Assembly: GCF_009389715.1 (NCBI RefSeq)
Contig: NC_052399.1
Coordinates: 14,945,646 to 15,009,645 of the forward strand
DNA: 64,000 nt
Source: Phoenix dactylifera
Taxonomy: Eukaryota; Streptophyta; Magnoliopsida; Arecales; Arecaceae
Reading direction: 5' to 3'
Part shown: positions 1-11,032 of the stretch, in pieces
Layout: each line of letters starts with the position of its first letter
Numbering within the stretch: the first letter of the stretch is position 1
The notes under the pieces: model-generated
What the model saw: the letters and a program-made list of their open reading frames with translations, nothing else
What the model was told of the DNA's origin: nothing
The model's database searches: none
Made by a program: the position numbers and the translations under genes

Positions 1-270
1 TTTTTCTTTTGTTGACAAGGTGCCTAAAGACTGATATCATTAATAACAATCCATTATAATTTTATGGTACTCATAATAGACCCCTGCTATGGTTGTTTAA
101 TGATTATAGTAGCATCATTTAATTAAATTTAAGTGCCAGTGTTAAGGTGTTTTTTTCTTTTGAGAGTTAAGGGAGCGAGAATTACCTAATTTCACAATAA
201 TTACCTAGTTCGCAATGACTCATGCAGGAATATTTTTTAGCCCCATATTAGTTGTGCACTACGTAGACTT
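1..270 (+). repeat. Distal CHS 3'-flank module, gene lying outside the window
   Basis: The sequence matches the distal part of the flank found after every CHS copy (for example 13110-13330, 26910-27150, 41490-41770). Its source gene or relic would lie left of base 1. By analogy with 13313-13862 it may be a gene-less relic rather than a full CHS gene. Confidence 0.7.
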
Positions 271-299
271 AAAGGAACAAAAAAAAAGAAAAAAAAAAA

Positions 300-1016
300 A
301 GATGCAGCAAGAAAGACATTTTAAAGGAACAAGGTCGTATGTTTAATTTCAATGAACGAACAACAAATGGATTGCATAAAAACTGTATGCTAGATGCTTA
401 TCTACAAGAATAAATATATGGCAATTAATTCTTTATGAAGTATTTTTTGTCACTTAATGCACTTGTTTGGAGTACTTACTTGGTCCAAATGATGGCTATC
501 TCCAACATGTGAAAATTAGCTCTTTTTGAAAATCGGAACACAGTTTTAATTTTATAAATTTGGAAAGGTTTTGGCCTTTCATATGGATGAAACTATATAC
601 AACTTCTTGAGATAGAGCGGGTATTATTCGTTTCTTAATATCCCAATTAGAGATAGGTCATATCATAAAAATGATTCCTATGCGTGTGTTGTATTTAATT
701 AATGAGTAGTTAAAGATATGATGGCAAATAAAATGGTCCAACTGGCTAGTAGGCTATTAGGGTCGTCGAACCAACCATCTTTTTAATGAGCAAGTTGTGT
801 TTCAGTTAGAAATTTGGCTCAAATATGGCTCGTTTAATTGCTAAACAAGGCAACCTAGGATAAGATAGACTTGCTTGTGCTCAATTAGATTAAACTTGGA
901 ACAAAAGAGACTAGATATTTGATATATATTAATATATATCATATATAATTTAATTATTATTTATGAATAAAATTATTTTATATCATAAATTATCATCACA
1001 ATATAAAGAGTATTTT
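300..1016 (+). repeat. Spacer direct repeat, first copy
   Basis: About 0.7 kb that recurs at 1307-2056 with roughly 90 percent identity by eye, and again once per unit downstream (around 28590-29310, 42340-43040, 57290-58000). No coding potential is seen. It contains a perfect AT palindrome with 11-bp arms at 920-941. Confidence 0.75.
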
Positions 1017-1306
1017 TAGCTCAAGGTATGAATGTAAAGATTTTTAAGGATTTTAGTTTTGCTTGAATTTCATAGATCATCAGCTGTTCAAGAGCAGCTC
1101 AAAATGGCTTAAATTCAAATACCGAGCTTGCGCTATGCTTCGCATGTTTGAACCTGGCTTGTTTCTGCCCCATTTAGCCAAAACAACTTTAGCATCATTT
1201 TTCACATGCCAAATGGAAACAGCTTAAAGGATGCAGGGCTCACTATTTGATGTTCCTTAGCAATCAAATCAGTCGCCCTATACAAAAAAAAAAGAAAAGA
1301 AAATAA
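1017..1306. other. Spacer between the direct repeats
   Basis: AT-rich sequence without an ORF of interest. It matches spacer at about 29310-29480 and 43050-43270, so it is part of the ancestral CHS spacer. Confidence 0.6.
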
Positions 1307-2056
1307 AGATGCAGCAAGAAAGACATCTTAAAGGAACAAGACCGCATGTCTGATTTCAATGAATGAAGAACAAACGGATTGCATAAAAATTGTATACTAG
1401 ATGCTTATCTACAAGACTGAATATTTGGCAATTAATTCTTTTCTGAACTGCTTCGTTCTCGGCCTGGCTGGCACTTGTTTGGAGTACTTGCTTGGTGCGC
1501 ACTTGTTTGGAGTACTTGCTTGGTGCAAATGATGGTTATCTCCAACATGTGAAAATTAGCTCTTTCTGAAAAACGGAACACATCCATTTTAATTTTATAA
1601 ATTTTGGAAGGTTGTGGCCTTTTAGATGGATGAAACTATATGCAACTTCGTGAGATAGACCGGATATTATTCATTTCTTATTAGTCCTAACTAGAGATAG
1701 GTCGTATCATAAAAATAATTCCTATGTGTGTGCTGTATATAATTAATGAGTAGTTAAAGATATGATGGCAAATAAAATGGTCCAACTGGCTAATAGGGTC
1801 GCCGAATCAACCATCTTTTTAACGAGCAAGTTGTGTTTCAGTTGGAAATTTGGCTCAGATATAGCCCGTTTAATTGCTAAACAAAGCAACCTAAGATAAG
1901 ATAGACTTGCTTGTGCTCAATTAGATTAAACTTGGAACAAAAGAGACTAGATATTTGATATATATTAATATATATCATATATGATTTAATTATTATTTAT
2001 GAATAAAATTATTTTATATCATAAATTCTCATCACAACATAAAGAGTATTTTTAAA
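1307..2056 (+). repeat. Spacer direct repeat, second copy
   Basis: Second copy of the 300-1016 module. It contains a 28-bp tandem doublet at 1472-1527 (core cacttgtttggagtacttgc) and the 11-bp-arm AT palindrome at 1956-1977. The double copy occurs only in units A and B, so it arose before those units split but is not shared by C to E. Confidence 0.75.
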
Positions 2057-2845
2057 TATAATGCAGAATATCTCAAGGAATTGCGGCATATTCCCATACT
2101 CTTCAAATATCCAAATATCCCCTAGAATCAAAGATACAAGAGCATTACTCCAGAACCCAGAACCCACGGTGAAGTACAAGTATCATCCAAATTAAACCTA
2201 CCAGGCTGAATTTTGGTCGGCAATCAGCTTTAACTCAGAAACCAATGAGAAGCTAAATGATCCGATTAAAAATCTAAGATAAATTTTCACGTTGATTGAG
2301 TGATCAAATTCAGACATGTAGATTGAGACAGATTTCTAAGCATTATAAATGAATAATTACTCCTCATAACAGACCAATTTGTAGGTATTACAAGTTAAAA
2401 ATGTCTCCACTAAAATCAATTTGCCCGTTGATGTTTTGCAACGGTATAGAGGAGGCACAACAGCTGACCAGTAGGCTAACCATTACATAAGCCTGAACGT
2501 TGGCCCAATCAGCCCAATATCACATCAATCTGCCATGAAACCTTGCATTCAAGCAATGCTTGCGTCGGATCCAGCCACAACTGAAAACCCCCCTCCAGAA
2601 AGAGTGTAAATCTGCTACAACCATAACCGTAATAAGTTCTTACAACAATGTATGCCCAGATTTTTATTAGCTGTGCAATCATGCCCATCATCTGATTGTG
2701 CACGAACGGTGCATGTTTGAATTAAAGATGGTTTGATTAGTTAATCCTAAAAACTGATTTCCCAATTGGCACGAAGCATTCCTCGCCATGTGCATCGTAG
2801 GTTCTCCCATGTCTAACATTTAATTCTGAATGACATAATCCCAAA
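2057..2845. other. AT-rich spacer, no gene seen
   Basis: The first part, up to about 2690, occurs only in units A and B. Around 2065-2130 it faintly resembles the 3' half of the MITE-like element at 44363-44690. From about 2690 it rejoins the common spacer (30855 and 44693 onward). The small ORFs here are not convincing. Confidence 0.5.
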
Positions 2846-3092
2846 AACATTAAGGTTGACTATCCACTTTTCTTGGAAAAAAATAAAAATAGAGTGATTC
2901 TCAGCTCATAAAAAAGTAACTTTCCCATGTTTCTTATGGAAAAGACTTTTCCATAAAATGTGAAAATCATATTTCTATGGAAATACAACTTTTCCGTCTC
3001 TCTCCTTTGAAAACTCTAACTAAACAAGAAGCATCTCATTACTTTTCCGTTGACCACACTTTCCCTCCTTATCCTGCGAACCAAAAGAGCCC
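2846..3092. repeat. Fold-back, MITE-like insertion present only in units A and B
   Basis: Compared with 31010 and 44855, units A and B have about 245 extra bases here. The insert holds a perfect inverted repeat TTATGGAAAAG-A-CTTTTCCATAA at 2934-2956 and several further GGAAAAGT/ACTTTTCC pairs. Its right end, CGAACCAAAAGAGCC, resembles the reverse complement of the GGTTCG-type MITE end at 30562. Clean terminal repeats and a target duplication could not be confirmed. Confidence 0.4.
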
Positions 3093-4013
3093 GAATGCAT
3101 GAAGTAGAGTAATTTGACTTGCTTAGGTATTTCAAAATGGTCAAAACATAGTGTGATATATGAATGATAGGAGAAGAAGCATCCACAGCCAAATGCAACC
3201 GGACGGATGATAAATGAAGCAACAATAGCAAAGATATCGAATGGATCAAATTGTGCAGCGAACCTGTTCATCATGAAACGATAAGAGCACGCCTGCTTGG
3301 TTGATCGGCAGGATTCCATGGATCCTTACAGGACCACCTCATAGATATGATGCGATGAGAATCCAAAACCATACTTCCCTCGTGCAGAGACAGCTCCCAA
3401 CTCTTCTTTAATCGAGCCATCTCCATGTCCGCCTAATAACATGGCGTAACTCTTTTCTGCAACAGTATTAGACGACTCATACAATTTTCTCCCTTAACAT
3501 GAACCAGTTCATTCAAATGGACCCATGCTGTGACCTGAAGGGACATATACTTCAGGTTATATGATGAGGTAAGCCGCGTTGATCATTTGTAGAGGTGAAA
3601 GCAAGAGGGAATCAAAGTCGAGAACGGAAAGACAGTGATGGTAGTATTCCTACTAAGATGACCACTCCCTCCTGTAGGCGTTTTAACATCAAATCTTCCG
3701 CCAACAGAAAGGGATTTTGACTGGCTCAAACTTGTTCTGCAGGCCCCAGAGGTGCAATTTACATTTCCATGTCTTCTTTCAGTTGTATATCTCTATCAGT
3801 CAACTGACGATCCATATCACCGTCAATTAGGTTTTACATTTTTTGGGAGTTGAATTGAGGCTTATTTTTGCACTTATTTACATACACATAAGGTGAATTG
3901 CAAATTTGTGGCGTGCTACTATTTGGGAATAAATAAAGCCTGAGTTCCTAATGCAAACATCAAGCAAGACATGTATCTCCTCTTCACTCCCTTTTTATTA
4001 ATTTGAGTTAATT
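3093..4013. other. Common spacer, no gene seen
   Basis: Matches 31010-31820 in unit C and 44860-45080 in unit D. It is non-coding by inspection. It ends in the TAATT target site (4009-4013) used by the following LTR. Confidence 0.6.
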
Positions 4014-4405
4014 TGTAACTATTGGGCCCCAATGGGCCGACGTGGACCATAGTCGGCGGCCCATCTGGAGATCCAAACCGGGAATCTTCGGATAGGAGGA
4101 GGAGACTGCGATCGCCAGCTGTTGAGCCGGTTATAACCGCTAACAGCCGTGGATACATCCAATCTCCCTCCCACTCTCCCCAAAGCAGGCTATAAAAGCC
4201 GAAGGAGTTCTTCACCGAGGCATCTTTCCCTCCTCACTGCCTCTTGCGGAGCTCCTCAGATCCACTGTCAAGCCGCCGGAGGAAGCGGGCCAGGCTGCCG
4301 GAGGAAGCTCTCCATCTCTTCCTCGGGGCTACGTAAGCCCTTGATCCCTTTCTCTCTTCATTATTCATGCTCTGTTAGATTAGATCTAGACTAGCTATGA
4401 AATCA

Positions 4406-4436
<31 letters not shown>

Positions 4437-6924
4437 GAAGAGGAAAGAATGAAAACAAAAGAGAAGAAAAAGGGGAAGAAGACGAAGAGGAGGGAAGGGG
4501 GAAGCTCTAAACTGGGGTCGGCCGTTGATCCGACACCGGCTTGATCCGTCACTGACCACAGCCGGCCCATGCCGTAGATCCTGTTCTTTCACCCGATCAC
4601 TTCTTCCCCCTTTCAATCAAACCCTAACCCTAGAACCCTACCTCCCGATCCATGGGATGAGTCGTCGGCCTCAGGCCCCCTTTTTCCTTCAGTGTAACAG
4701 GATCCCTGTTCCACCGAAGGAGGTGGGAGATAAAGAGGAGAAAAGAAGAACATCAGGAGAGGAAAGAGAAAGGAAGAAGAGAAGGGGCAGAGAAGAAGAA
4801 AAGAAGAACAAAAAGAAGAAAAAGAAGAGGAGAAGAAGGAGGAGGAGGGAAGAGCCACTTACCGGTGGATCCTTGACCGCGGCGCCGCTGGCCTCGGGCC
4901 GGCCCCCTCTCGAGCTCGCCCTCCTCCCTTCCTAGGAGAAGACGAGGGGTAGAAAGAGGGAAAGAGAAGAAGTCGGGAGAAGAAAAGGAACGAGAGAGGA
5001 GAAGCTTCGGGAAGGAAGAAGAAGAAGAGAAGAAAAAGCGAAAAAGAAAGAAAACAAAAAAAATAATAATAATAAAAATAAAATAAAATATATAAATAAA
5101 TGGTAAATAAATAAATAGAGGAAGAAGGCTGTAGGCTTCATGGGCCATGGCATCCGAGGAACTTGGGCTAAATAGGCCCAAGCTCTGATGAGATGGTTTC
5201 ACCTAAATTTGGGCTATATGGGTTAGGATTTGATAATGGATTCAAAGAGCCTATACTTAAGGGCCGTGTAATGGTTAGGCTCGAATTGGGCTTGGGCCGA
5301 GCTAAGGTTTTTTTTAAAATTAACGGAAACTAAGTAGGGCTTTGTAGATTAGAACAAAATATGAGCAGAACCATTTCTAGCTTGTAATTGGGCCACGAGC
5401 CTGATTATAAATCAACTATTTATGCCACTGGGCTAAAAAGAAAATAACTCTGTAACTGAGCCTGAACCAGAAATTGAATCAGGCTATGAACCTAGTAACT
5501 GAATCAGGCAATGGGCCTGAACTAGAAACTGAATTAGACCACGGGCCTGAATAAAAAATTAGCCCAGTAACTAAATCAGGCCATGATCCTAAACCAAAAA
5601 TTGAATCAGGCAATGAGCTTGAATCAGAAACTGAATCAGACCATAGGCTTGAATAAAATATTAGTCTGTAATTGGGCCATAGGTCCGAAAATGAAATATG
5701 AGTTCTTTGATGGGCTGTAAACTATGTAAAATCAAAAGAGTATTAAAAAATTTGAACTAAGAAAAGGGCGTGAATATATAGAAATAAAGTATAATAATTA
5801 AAAGTAGAAATGTAGTAGAAGAAGTAGAATAAAAGTTAAATAAATTAATAAGAAATTAAATGAGCAAGCAACAAATAATTTGATAGTTATGATATTGCTA
5901 GGTGCTAGTTGTTAGAGGATTATCATCTAAACCTAGAAATTGGTGAGCGGATTGAGATAAGTGATCCTGACATAAATCTTATTGCTTTCAAATACATGAA
6001 ATTATTTGGATATGAAAATACATAGTATGTAAATTTCTTAAAACTTAGGATCAAGCATATGTTAGTAGGTGTTGCACGATTTTGGCTAAATGATATCCAT
6101 CATGATTACTATATTGTGTACACATTATGATGATGTAGAAAATTGTATGTAAAATGATGTTTGTTGCATGATCATGGGTTTTATATAATATGATTCATTT
6201 TTCAATCTAATTATGATATATGATTTATGAAAGGTATGAAATGATTTATGAACTCTCAGATTGCTGTGTACGGCCCTCGTCAGCGGGTTATAATAGCACG
6301 GCATACGGTCTCACCAGCGGATTATAATAGCTCGGCATATGGCCCTCGCTAGCAGGTTATAATAGCTCGGCATTCAGCTTTGCCAACGGGTAATAGTAGT
6401 TGGTAAAGATTATGGCCCTATCATGGATAATAAATAGTGACCATAGCTGCACTATCATCTGAGGGTATGGATTTCAAAGCATGGAATAATAGCAATGTTT
6501 TATGATGCATATCCATATTTATGAATTTGCATGATTGAGCATGCATTGCTTTATTTTTAATATATGTATTATGAAATGTTTATCTTGGAATATCTGTTAT
6601 TTTACTTAATTAATGTATTGAAATGGAGAATATTATGCTTGATCTGGTAAGATTGTGCACGGTTATTTACTGAGCCGTATAGCTCTCACCACTCTATTTA
6701 TTTTCTTGCAAATAGAAAGGATTGCTAGGAGTAGGAAGCTTGATGTACTTCATGGGTTGGGAAAATTGACTCTAAGTTTTCAAATTTTAGAGCTATGTAC
6801 TATTCCAAACACTCATAAATAAATGATTACTTTTGATATAAAATTGTTAGTATGGCTTCGTGTTATTGTGGGCAAGGGCTTGCAATAGCACGGCTGTGTC
6901 ACGAGCCGGATTTAGGACATGATA
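4014..6924 (+). mobile_element. Solo LTR, about 2.9 kb, probably Ty3/gypsy
   Basis: The element starts TGTAAC and is flanked by a 5-bp target duplication, TAATT at 4009-4013 and 6925-6929. The sister copy in unit B shows the TG...CA ends most clearly. A TATA box (tataaaag) lies near 4191. The last 100 bases contain the 'tagcacggctgtgtcacgag' text, which I recall from the 3' ends of long chromovirus LTRs. There is no internal gag-pol sequence, so this is a solo LTR left by LTR-LTR recombination. It occupies the same site in unit B and therefore predates the A/B duplication. Internal features include a long A run near 4407, a polypurine stretch (4430-5060) and degenerate GGGCCTGAA-type repeats (5380-5680). 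ORFs inside it are low-complexity artefacts. Confidence 0.75.
6268..6410 (+). repeat. Minisatellite inside the solo LTR
   Basis: Four degenerate copies of a unit of about 34 bp built around 'cggcatacggccctcgtcagc' and 'gggttataatagc'. The same array is in the unit B copy at about 20140-20280. Confidence 0.65.
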
Positions 6925-6929
6925 TAATT

Positions 6930-7995
6930 TATATCAGTTATGAAGCTAGTCTGATTTAAAACTTACTAAAAATCCTATTTTCAACTCTTATATGCATTCA
7001 AATCATTCCTCAATATGTCAAAAGACTCAAATTGATTTCCAAAATATATGAAAACTACAGAGCCCAAAGATTGCCTCCTTTCTTCTTCGGTTATTGATTT
7101 GTAGTTCTGAAAAAAGACTGGATGGTAAACCTTCAAAAACCCTCAAATCTAATGAATGCTTGTCTCAATTAGAGTTGCACGTAGCAGGAGCAGCAACGAA
7201 GTGTGATCCTAGAAAATTATAGGAAGCAGGGCTTAGGAGCATTGAAAAAATTAGGATCATACTTATTGAAAATAAGGAAGCCTAAAAATAGCAGTTTTTT
7301 AAACAAAAGAAAATGATGTAGATAAAATCAGGCACTCAAAGAAGGAAGCAAAAGATTAATCTAAAATCTTCTTAGCACTAACGTGGCTGTGCCTAGTTTT
7401 CCTGCTTTCCCTTTGCAATTCATTTCTGGGCATTAACCAAGAAGCAATGAGAATAAAATTTTCATTTGTTTAATATGTTTCATTTCTTTCTACTGAAACA
7501 CCGTATCCTAGAGAATCTAGCAAAAAGAACAAACAAGATTTAAAGAATGCACGAATCGTCCTATGCCCTGAAACTATCTTTTAAGTAATGGGAAATATCT
7601 TTATGGTGGAAAACAACCTCTTAAGTTTAACTCTTAGGGCTAAGCTAAATAGGCCAATGGATCTTAGTAACAGTTAGGATATGAATCGTGTGGGTAACTT
7701 TCAAGTCATACATATCATCCACACCGATATCATATTTGCAACTTAACATGTCATCCAATGAATACTGGGATGCTTTCAGCCTTTCACGATGTTCTCTTGA
7801 CAAAATTGGCATCTCACTACTCTGATTAAAAAACATGCTTTTGAATACCGAAATCAGTTATCATCATTAACAATCTTTCCAATGATTTAAATAGAACACT
7901 CATATATTTAATTGGGTCTAATAAAAACAAGAATCCTTCTCTAACATTGCCAAGCACAAATTTTAGGCTTTCCCCCGGCAAAAGAACAAAGAAGC
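6930..7995. other. Common spacer, no gene seen
   Basis: The host sequence resumes after the LTR and matches 33065-33830 in unit C and 45090-46140 in unit D. It is AT-rich with stops in all frames. The small ORFs found here do not hold up as genes. Confidence 0.6.
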
Positions 7996-8120
7996 ACTCT
8001 TAACAACACTGATAATGAAAGCCAAAAAGGAGCGAACAAAAAATGTGGGGGGGGGGGGGGGGGGGGTGAAAGCCAAAAAGGAGCGAACAAAAAATGTGGG
8101 GGGGGGGGGGGGGGGGGGGG
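7996..8120 (+). repeat. Poly-G tracts in a tandem doublet
   Basis: A unit of about 53 bp (gaaagccaaaaaggagcgaa... then poly-G) occurs twice. The G runs are 20 nt (8047-8066) and 23 nt (8098-8120). Unit B has one copy with 19 Gs. The matching places in units C and D have no G run (about 34875 and 46180), so the tract expanded in the A/B lineage. Run lengths this long are hard to sequence and may be inexact. Confidence 0.85.
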
Positions 8121-8275
8121 AAATCAAGTTGCAAAACCTTTCAATTTTTAGTTCAAGAAATGCCTCAAGCCATCCCCCACAAAAAGAAGGAAATTTGAAG
8201 CTAATGATCCGCCAAAGAATCAAAAAAACCGATTGAAGAATTTCAAGAAGACAAAAAAGGATCAATGATGTGAGC

Positions 8276-8760
8276 GTCATGTGCACGAGACATGACTATG
8301 AGCCCAATTTCAATGCTCCTTGGTGCTTTAAAACCTTGCTCCACCGTCAACTCTCTTCTGCAATGTCTCTCCCACGGTGTCTCTATTCCAACAAGCCACA
8401 TCATCCCCGCCACATTGTCCCTGGCTAGCACCATGTTGCCGACCCCAAAGGCCGCACCCTCATGATCGCACCAATTGAGATGTAGAAGCTCATGCCGATG
8501 GTAGCCAAGTTAAAGCCCATCCTCATCCCCAAGGCCGAGCTTAATCGCCACCATTGGGAAGCTGTCACCATCACCGTTGTTGCCTCAACGTACCTCTCCA
8601 TTGAGAGATCCTATGCCACTATCCCTCTTTGCTTGGAGATCCTGCACCGCCATCCCTCTCCGCTGAGAGATCTTATGTCATCGTCCCTCTCCACTGAGAG
8701 ATTCGTGCTGCCATATGCTTCTCTCTACCAAGTGTCCCATCATGATGATAACAGCTGAGC
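8276..8760. other. GC-richer spacer module with short palindromic repeats
   Basis: This segment is richer in GC than its surroundings and recurs at 22084-22568, 35030-35510 and 46330-46800. At about 8600-8710 a unit of about 36 bp containing CTCTCCGCTGAGAG-like imperfect palindromes repeats about four times. Reading frames are not kept between units C and D, so I do not call a gene. It may be a captured gene scrap or the interior of an old transposon. Confidence 0.5.
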
Positions 8761-9589
8761 GTGCAAAACTAATCAAGAGGATTCCTCCGCAACCTATTTC
8801 TCTTCCATGATCGTTCTCAAGGATCGTCTTCTCCTTGAGCACCGCTTCTTGCCATCCAAGTCACCAAATTGGCTGATAGCGACATCTTCATCCGTTGCTC
8901 CCTCCTCACCAGATTGGTCTGAACTGGTCTAATTCCTATGACCGCCCCATTTTTAAACAGATTTTGGACTAGTTCAGACTAGTTCTTTATGTTCTCGGGT
9001 GTACTCTTTCCATTTTTGACCTATGTTTGTCCTACTAATTTTGCCTCTATAATTGATGTTTTGCATCTACTTTATTTGTTCATCATTGCAGACTTGACAA
9101 TTATGAACAAATTTGATGTCCCTCGGCCAATTTTTATCACTTTGGATAGATCCAACACATTAACTACTTCCATGGGCGTGCAAAATGGCCAAATCCGCCT
9201 AGCTCGATGACTCAGATTTGAAACCTAAGCGAGGCAACAAGGTGATGGCAGCCGAATTGAACCACAATATATCCTACATGCCTCAATTATTTGCACGTAT
9301 GCCATGTATGAATTGAATATTCATTGATCTAAACGTTTGGATTGGTTTTAAATGCAAGATATCTAGTTTTCGCAGCTCACGACGCCACTATGAAATTCGT
9401 CTTAAGGATTGCTGGAAGGAATAGTCCCAGCTCAGACTAGGCCGAGATGACACCTATGGGATTCATCCCAAGGACCACTAGGATGAATAATTCTAGCTCA
9501 CACGAGACTTGGATCGCAAGTGATGATATAACACCAGCTGAGATAAGAATAATCTTAGCTTCAACTTGGCTCGAAGGTACTACTTGGCC
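8761..9589. mobile_element. Decayed retroelement sequence, possible copia gag start
   Basis: Around 9103-9210 the reading 'KFDVPRPIFITLDRSN' resembles the N-terminal start of plant Ty1/copia gag proteins, where an F-x-GSNY-x-x-W motif is usual. The resemblance is weak and short. The same block recurs in the other units (22911, 36310, 47170). It is broken and far too short to be functional. Confidence 0.25.
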
Positions 9590-9870
9590 TGGCTAACCGA
9601 GCATAAAACTAGCTAAGTGAGGAAATCTTAGCCCAAGCTAGATCTAATCAAAGTGGCATGCCTGACATAACTAGTCATGAGGAAACCTAGTCGACGGAAA
9701 AATCTTAACTCGGGCTAGGTTAGATCAAAGTGGCACATCTGACCTGATAGGTCCTGCGAAAAGCCACCCTAAGGAGGAAATACTAGCCAGGTAGGTCAGA
9801 TCAAAGTGCCATGCCCAACTGGATCGGTCACGAGCAAAGCGAGATGAGGAGAAAAAACCTAGCTCAGGGT
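9590..9870 (+). repeat. Degenerate ~80-bp tandem repeats
   Basis: Three to four units, each containing a variant of 'cctagcccaggctaggt' followed by 'gatcaaagtggcatgcc', spaced about 76-82 bp apart. Longer versions lie at 36800-37240 and 47650-48100. They probably belong to the same old LTR element whose end lies at 10046-10395. Confidence 0.6.
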
Positions 9871-10045
9871 AGGCCGACTTTAATAACTCTGAGGTCAAAG
9901 AGCCGACTTAAATCCTGATGAACTAAATACATGAGCTATGATTAAAAAAATGAGCAGGATGAGGTGGACCATGTTTGAACGTATCTACTTTCCTAGCTAG
10001 ACCGAGCTAAGAAGAATGGCTCGAACATGGAAGTGGAGGGGCATG

Positions 10046-10395
10046 TGATGTAGCTAAACCTCATCTTCCTACCATGGGCTAACATATGGCATGTCATGAG
10101 ACTAATTTCAATTATACTCATATTTCTGGGCTGATCGAAGCAAAAAAAAGTCTAGAAACAGTTCTCCACTTAACTTAGGACTTTGAAGAGTCTAACTCCA
10201 GTAGAATAAAAATTTTACGTCTATAAAAAAGGGGCTATGCATCTCATATTATTCTATATCACTCTTTTCTTTTTAGTTTTCTATTTTACAATGCTCTGTC
10301 TGGCTTCAGCATCGGAGGCCCCTCAGTCGGATCAGCTCTGGTTGTGAGTAGATTGACCGACACTCTCTAAGCATTCATTGTCACCAGATCAGATT
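10046..10395 (+). mobile_element. LTR remnant upstream of CHS1, probably Ty3/gypsy
   Basis: It begins near TGTGATGTAGC and has its own TATA box (tataaaaaagg, about 10219) followed by a pyrimidine-rich leader and 'cttcagcatcggaggc'. That is the order seen in plant gypsy LTR R/U5 regions. Ends are approximate and no target duplication is seen. Related copies sit upstream of CHS2, CHS3 and CHS5 but not CHS4. It is old and broken. Confidence 0.45.
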
Positions 10396-10699
10396 AAAAG
10401 ATAACCGTAGATATATTTTTACAAAGAAAAATAACTTTTGTAGTTATAATAGCAGTTTTTTATGAAACAGTTATCTCGGCCTAGCGTAACAGAATGTTGT
10501 GCAGAATTTAATTGCCAATGCATCTATTGCTTTTGCTTGTCATCATATTTTAACTATTTCGTATGATTTAATTAAATTTTACCCGGTAGCATTGCTTACG
10601 CACCAGGGCTAACAATTAAAGAAACAAGTAGTTATTTAATTAATTTAATGATTCAAGCTCTTCTAACCAACCTAGTAGTAGTCAACGAGCGTTACAGCC
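10396..10699. other. AT-rich distal promoter region of CHS1
   Basis: Holds no gene. It is shared with the matching regions of CHS2, CHS3 and CHS5 and partly with CHS4. Confidence 0.5.
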
Positions 10700-11032
10700 A
10701 GCAAACCCCGCATCCCTAGCCCATACGCCGCCCTCCTGTGCCAGCTACCAAAAAGGTGGCCCCGTCATCCGACGTACACAGAGCAAAAGGAGGCAGAGGT
10801 TGGTGAATAGCACGGGCCACCTTTTGGGTAGGTGGGACAGGACGTGCCGTGGCGAGATCAACGCCCAGAAAAGAGGGGGTTCCGGCCCTCATTTTATAAT
10901 TCCACCCAGAGCCCAGAGGGGCTATATATATGGGAGCGAAGAGCATGCTCCTCCACACACCCCGGCGCTCTACCCTAAACAATTAAACCTTCAGCAGCCG
11001 CTGCCCATCTCTCCATCTCCCTTCCACTTAGA
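10700..11032 (+). promoter_or_regulatory. CHS1 core promoter and 5' UTR, type alpha
   Basis: The TATA box TATATATAT lies at 10923-10931, 110 bp before the ATG. An ACGTG core at 10842-10846 could bind bZIP or bHLH factors. This alpha form has 'cagctacc' where CHS2 and CHS5 have the MYB site ACCTACC, and 'gacgtacaca' where they have TACGTA. It is almost identical to the CHS4 promoter. Transcription probably starts about 30 bp after the TATA box, giving a 5' UTR of roughly 75 nt. Confidence 0.75.

Noticed and set aside
4525-4935. 136-residue Lys/Arg-rich ORF and neighbouring Phe/Ser-rich ORFs
   Set aside because: Low-complexity polypurine/polypyrimidine sequence inside the 2.9-kb solo LTR. Not a protein gene.
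8492-8758. 88-residue ORF in the GC-richer spacer module
   Set aside because: Units C and D do not keep the frame, and the sequence is internally repetitive. No protein family is recognised.
9590-9870. CRISPR-like array from regularly spaced repeats
   Set aside because: The repeats are degenerate with no unique spacers, and the genome is a plant's. They are old retroelement minisatellites.
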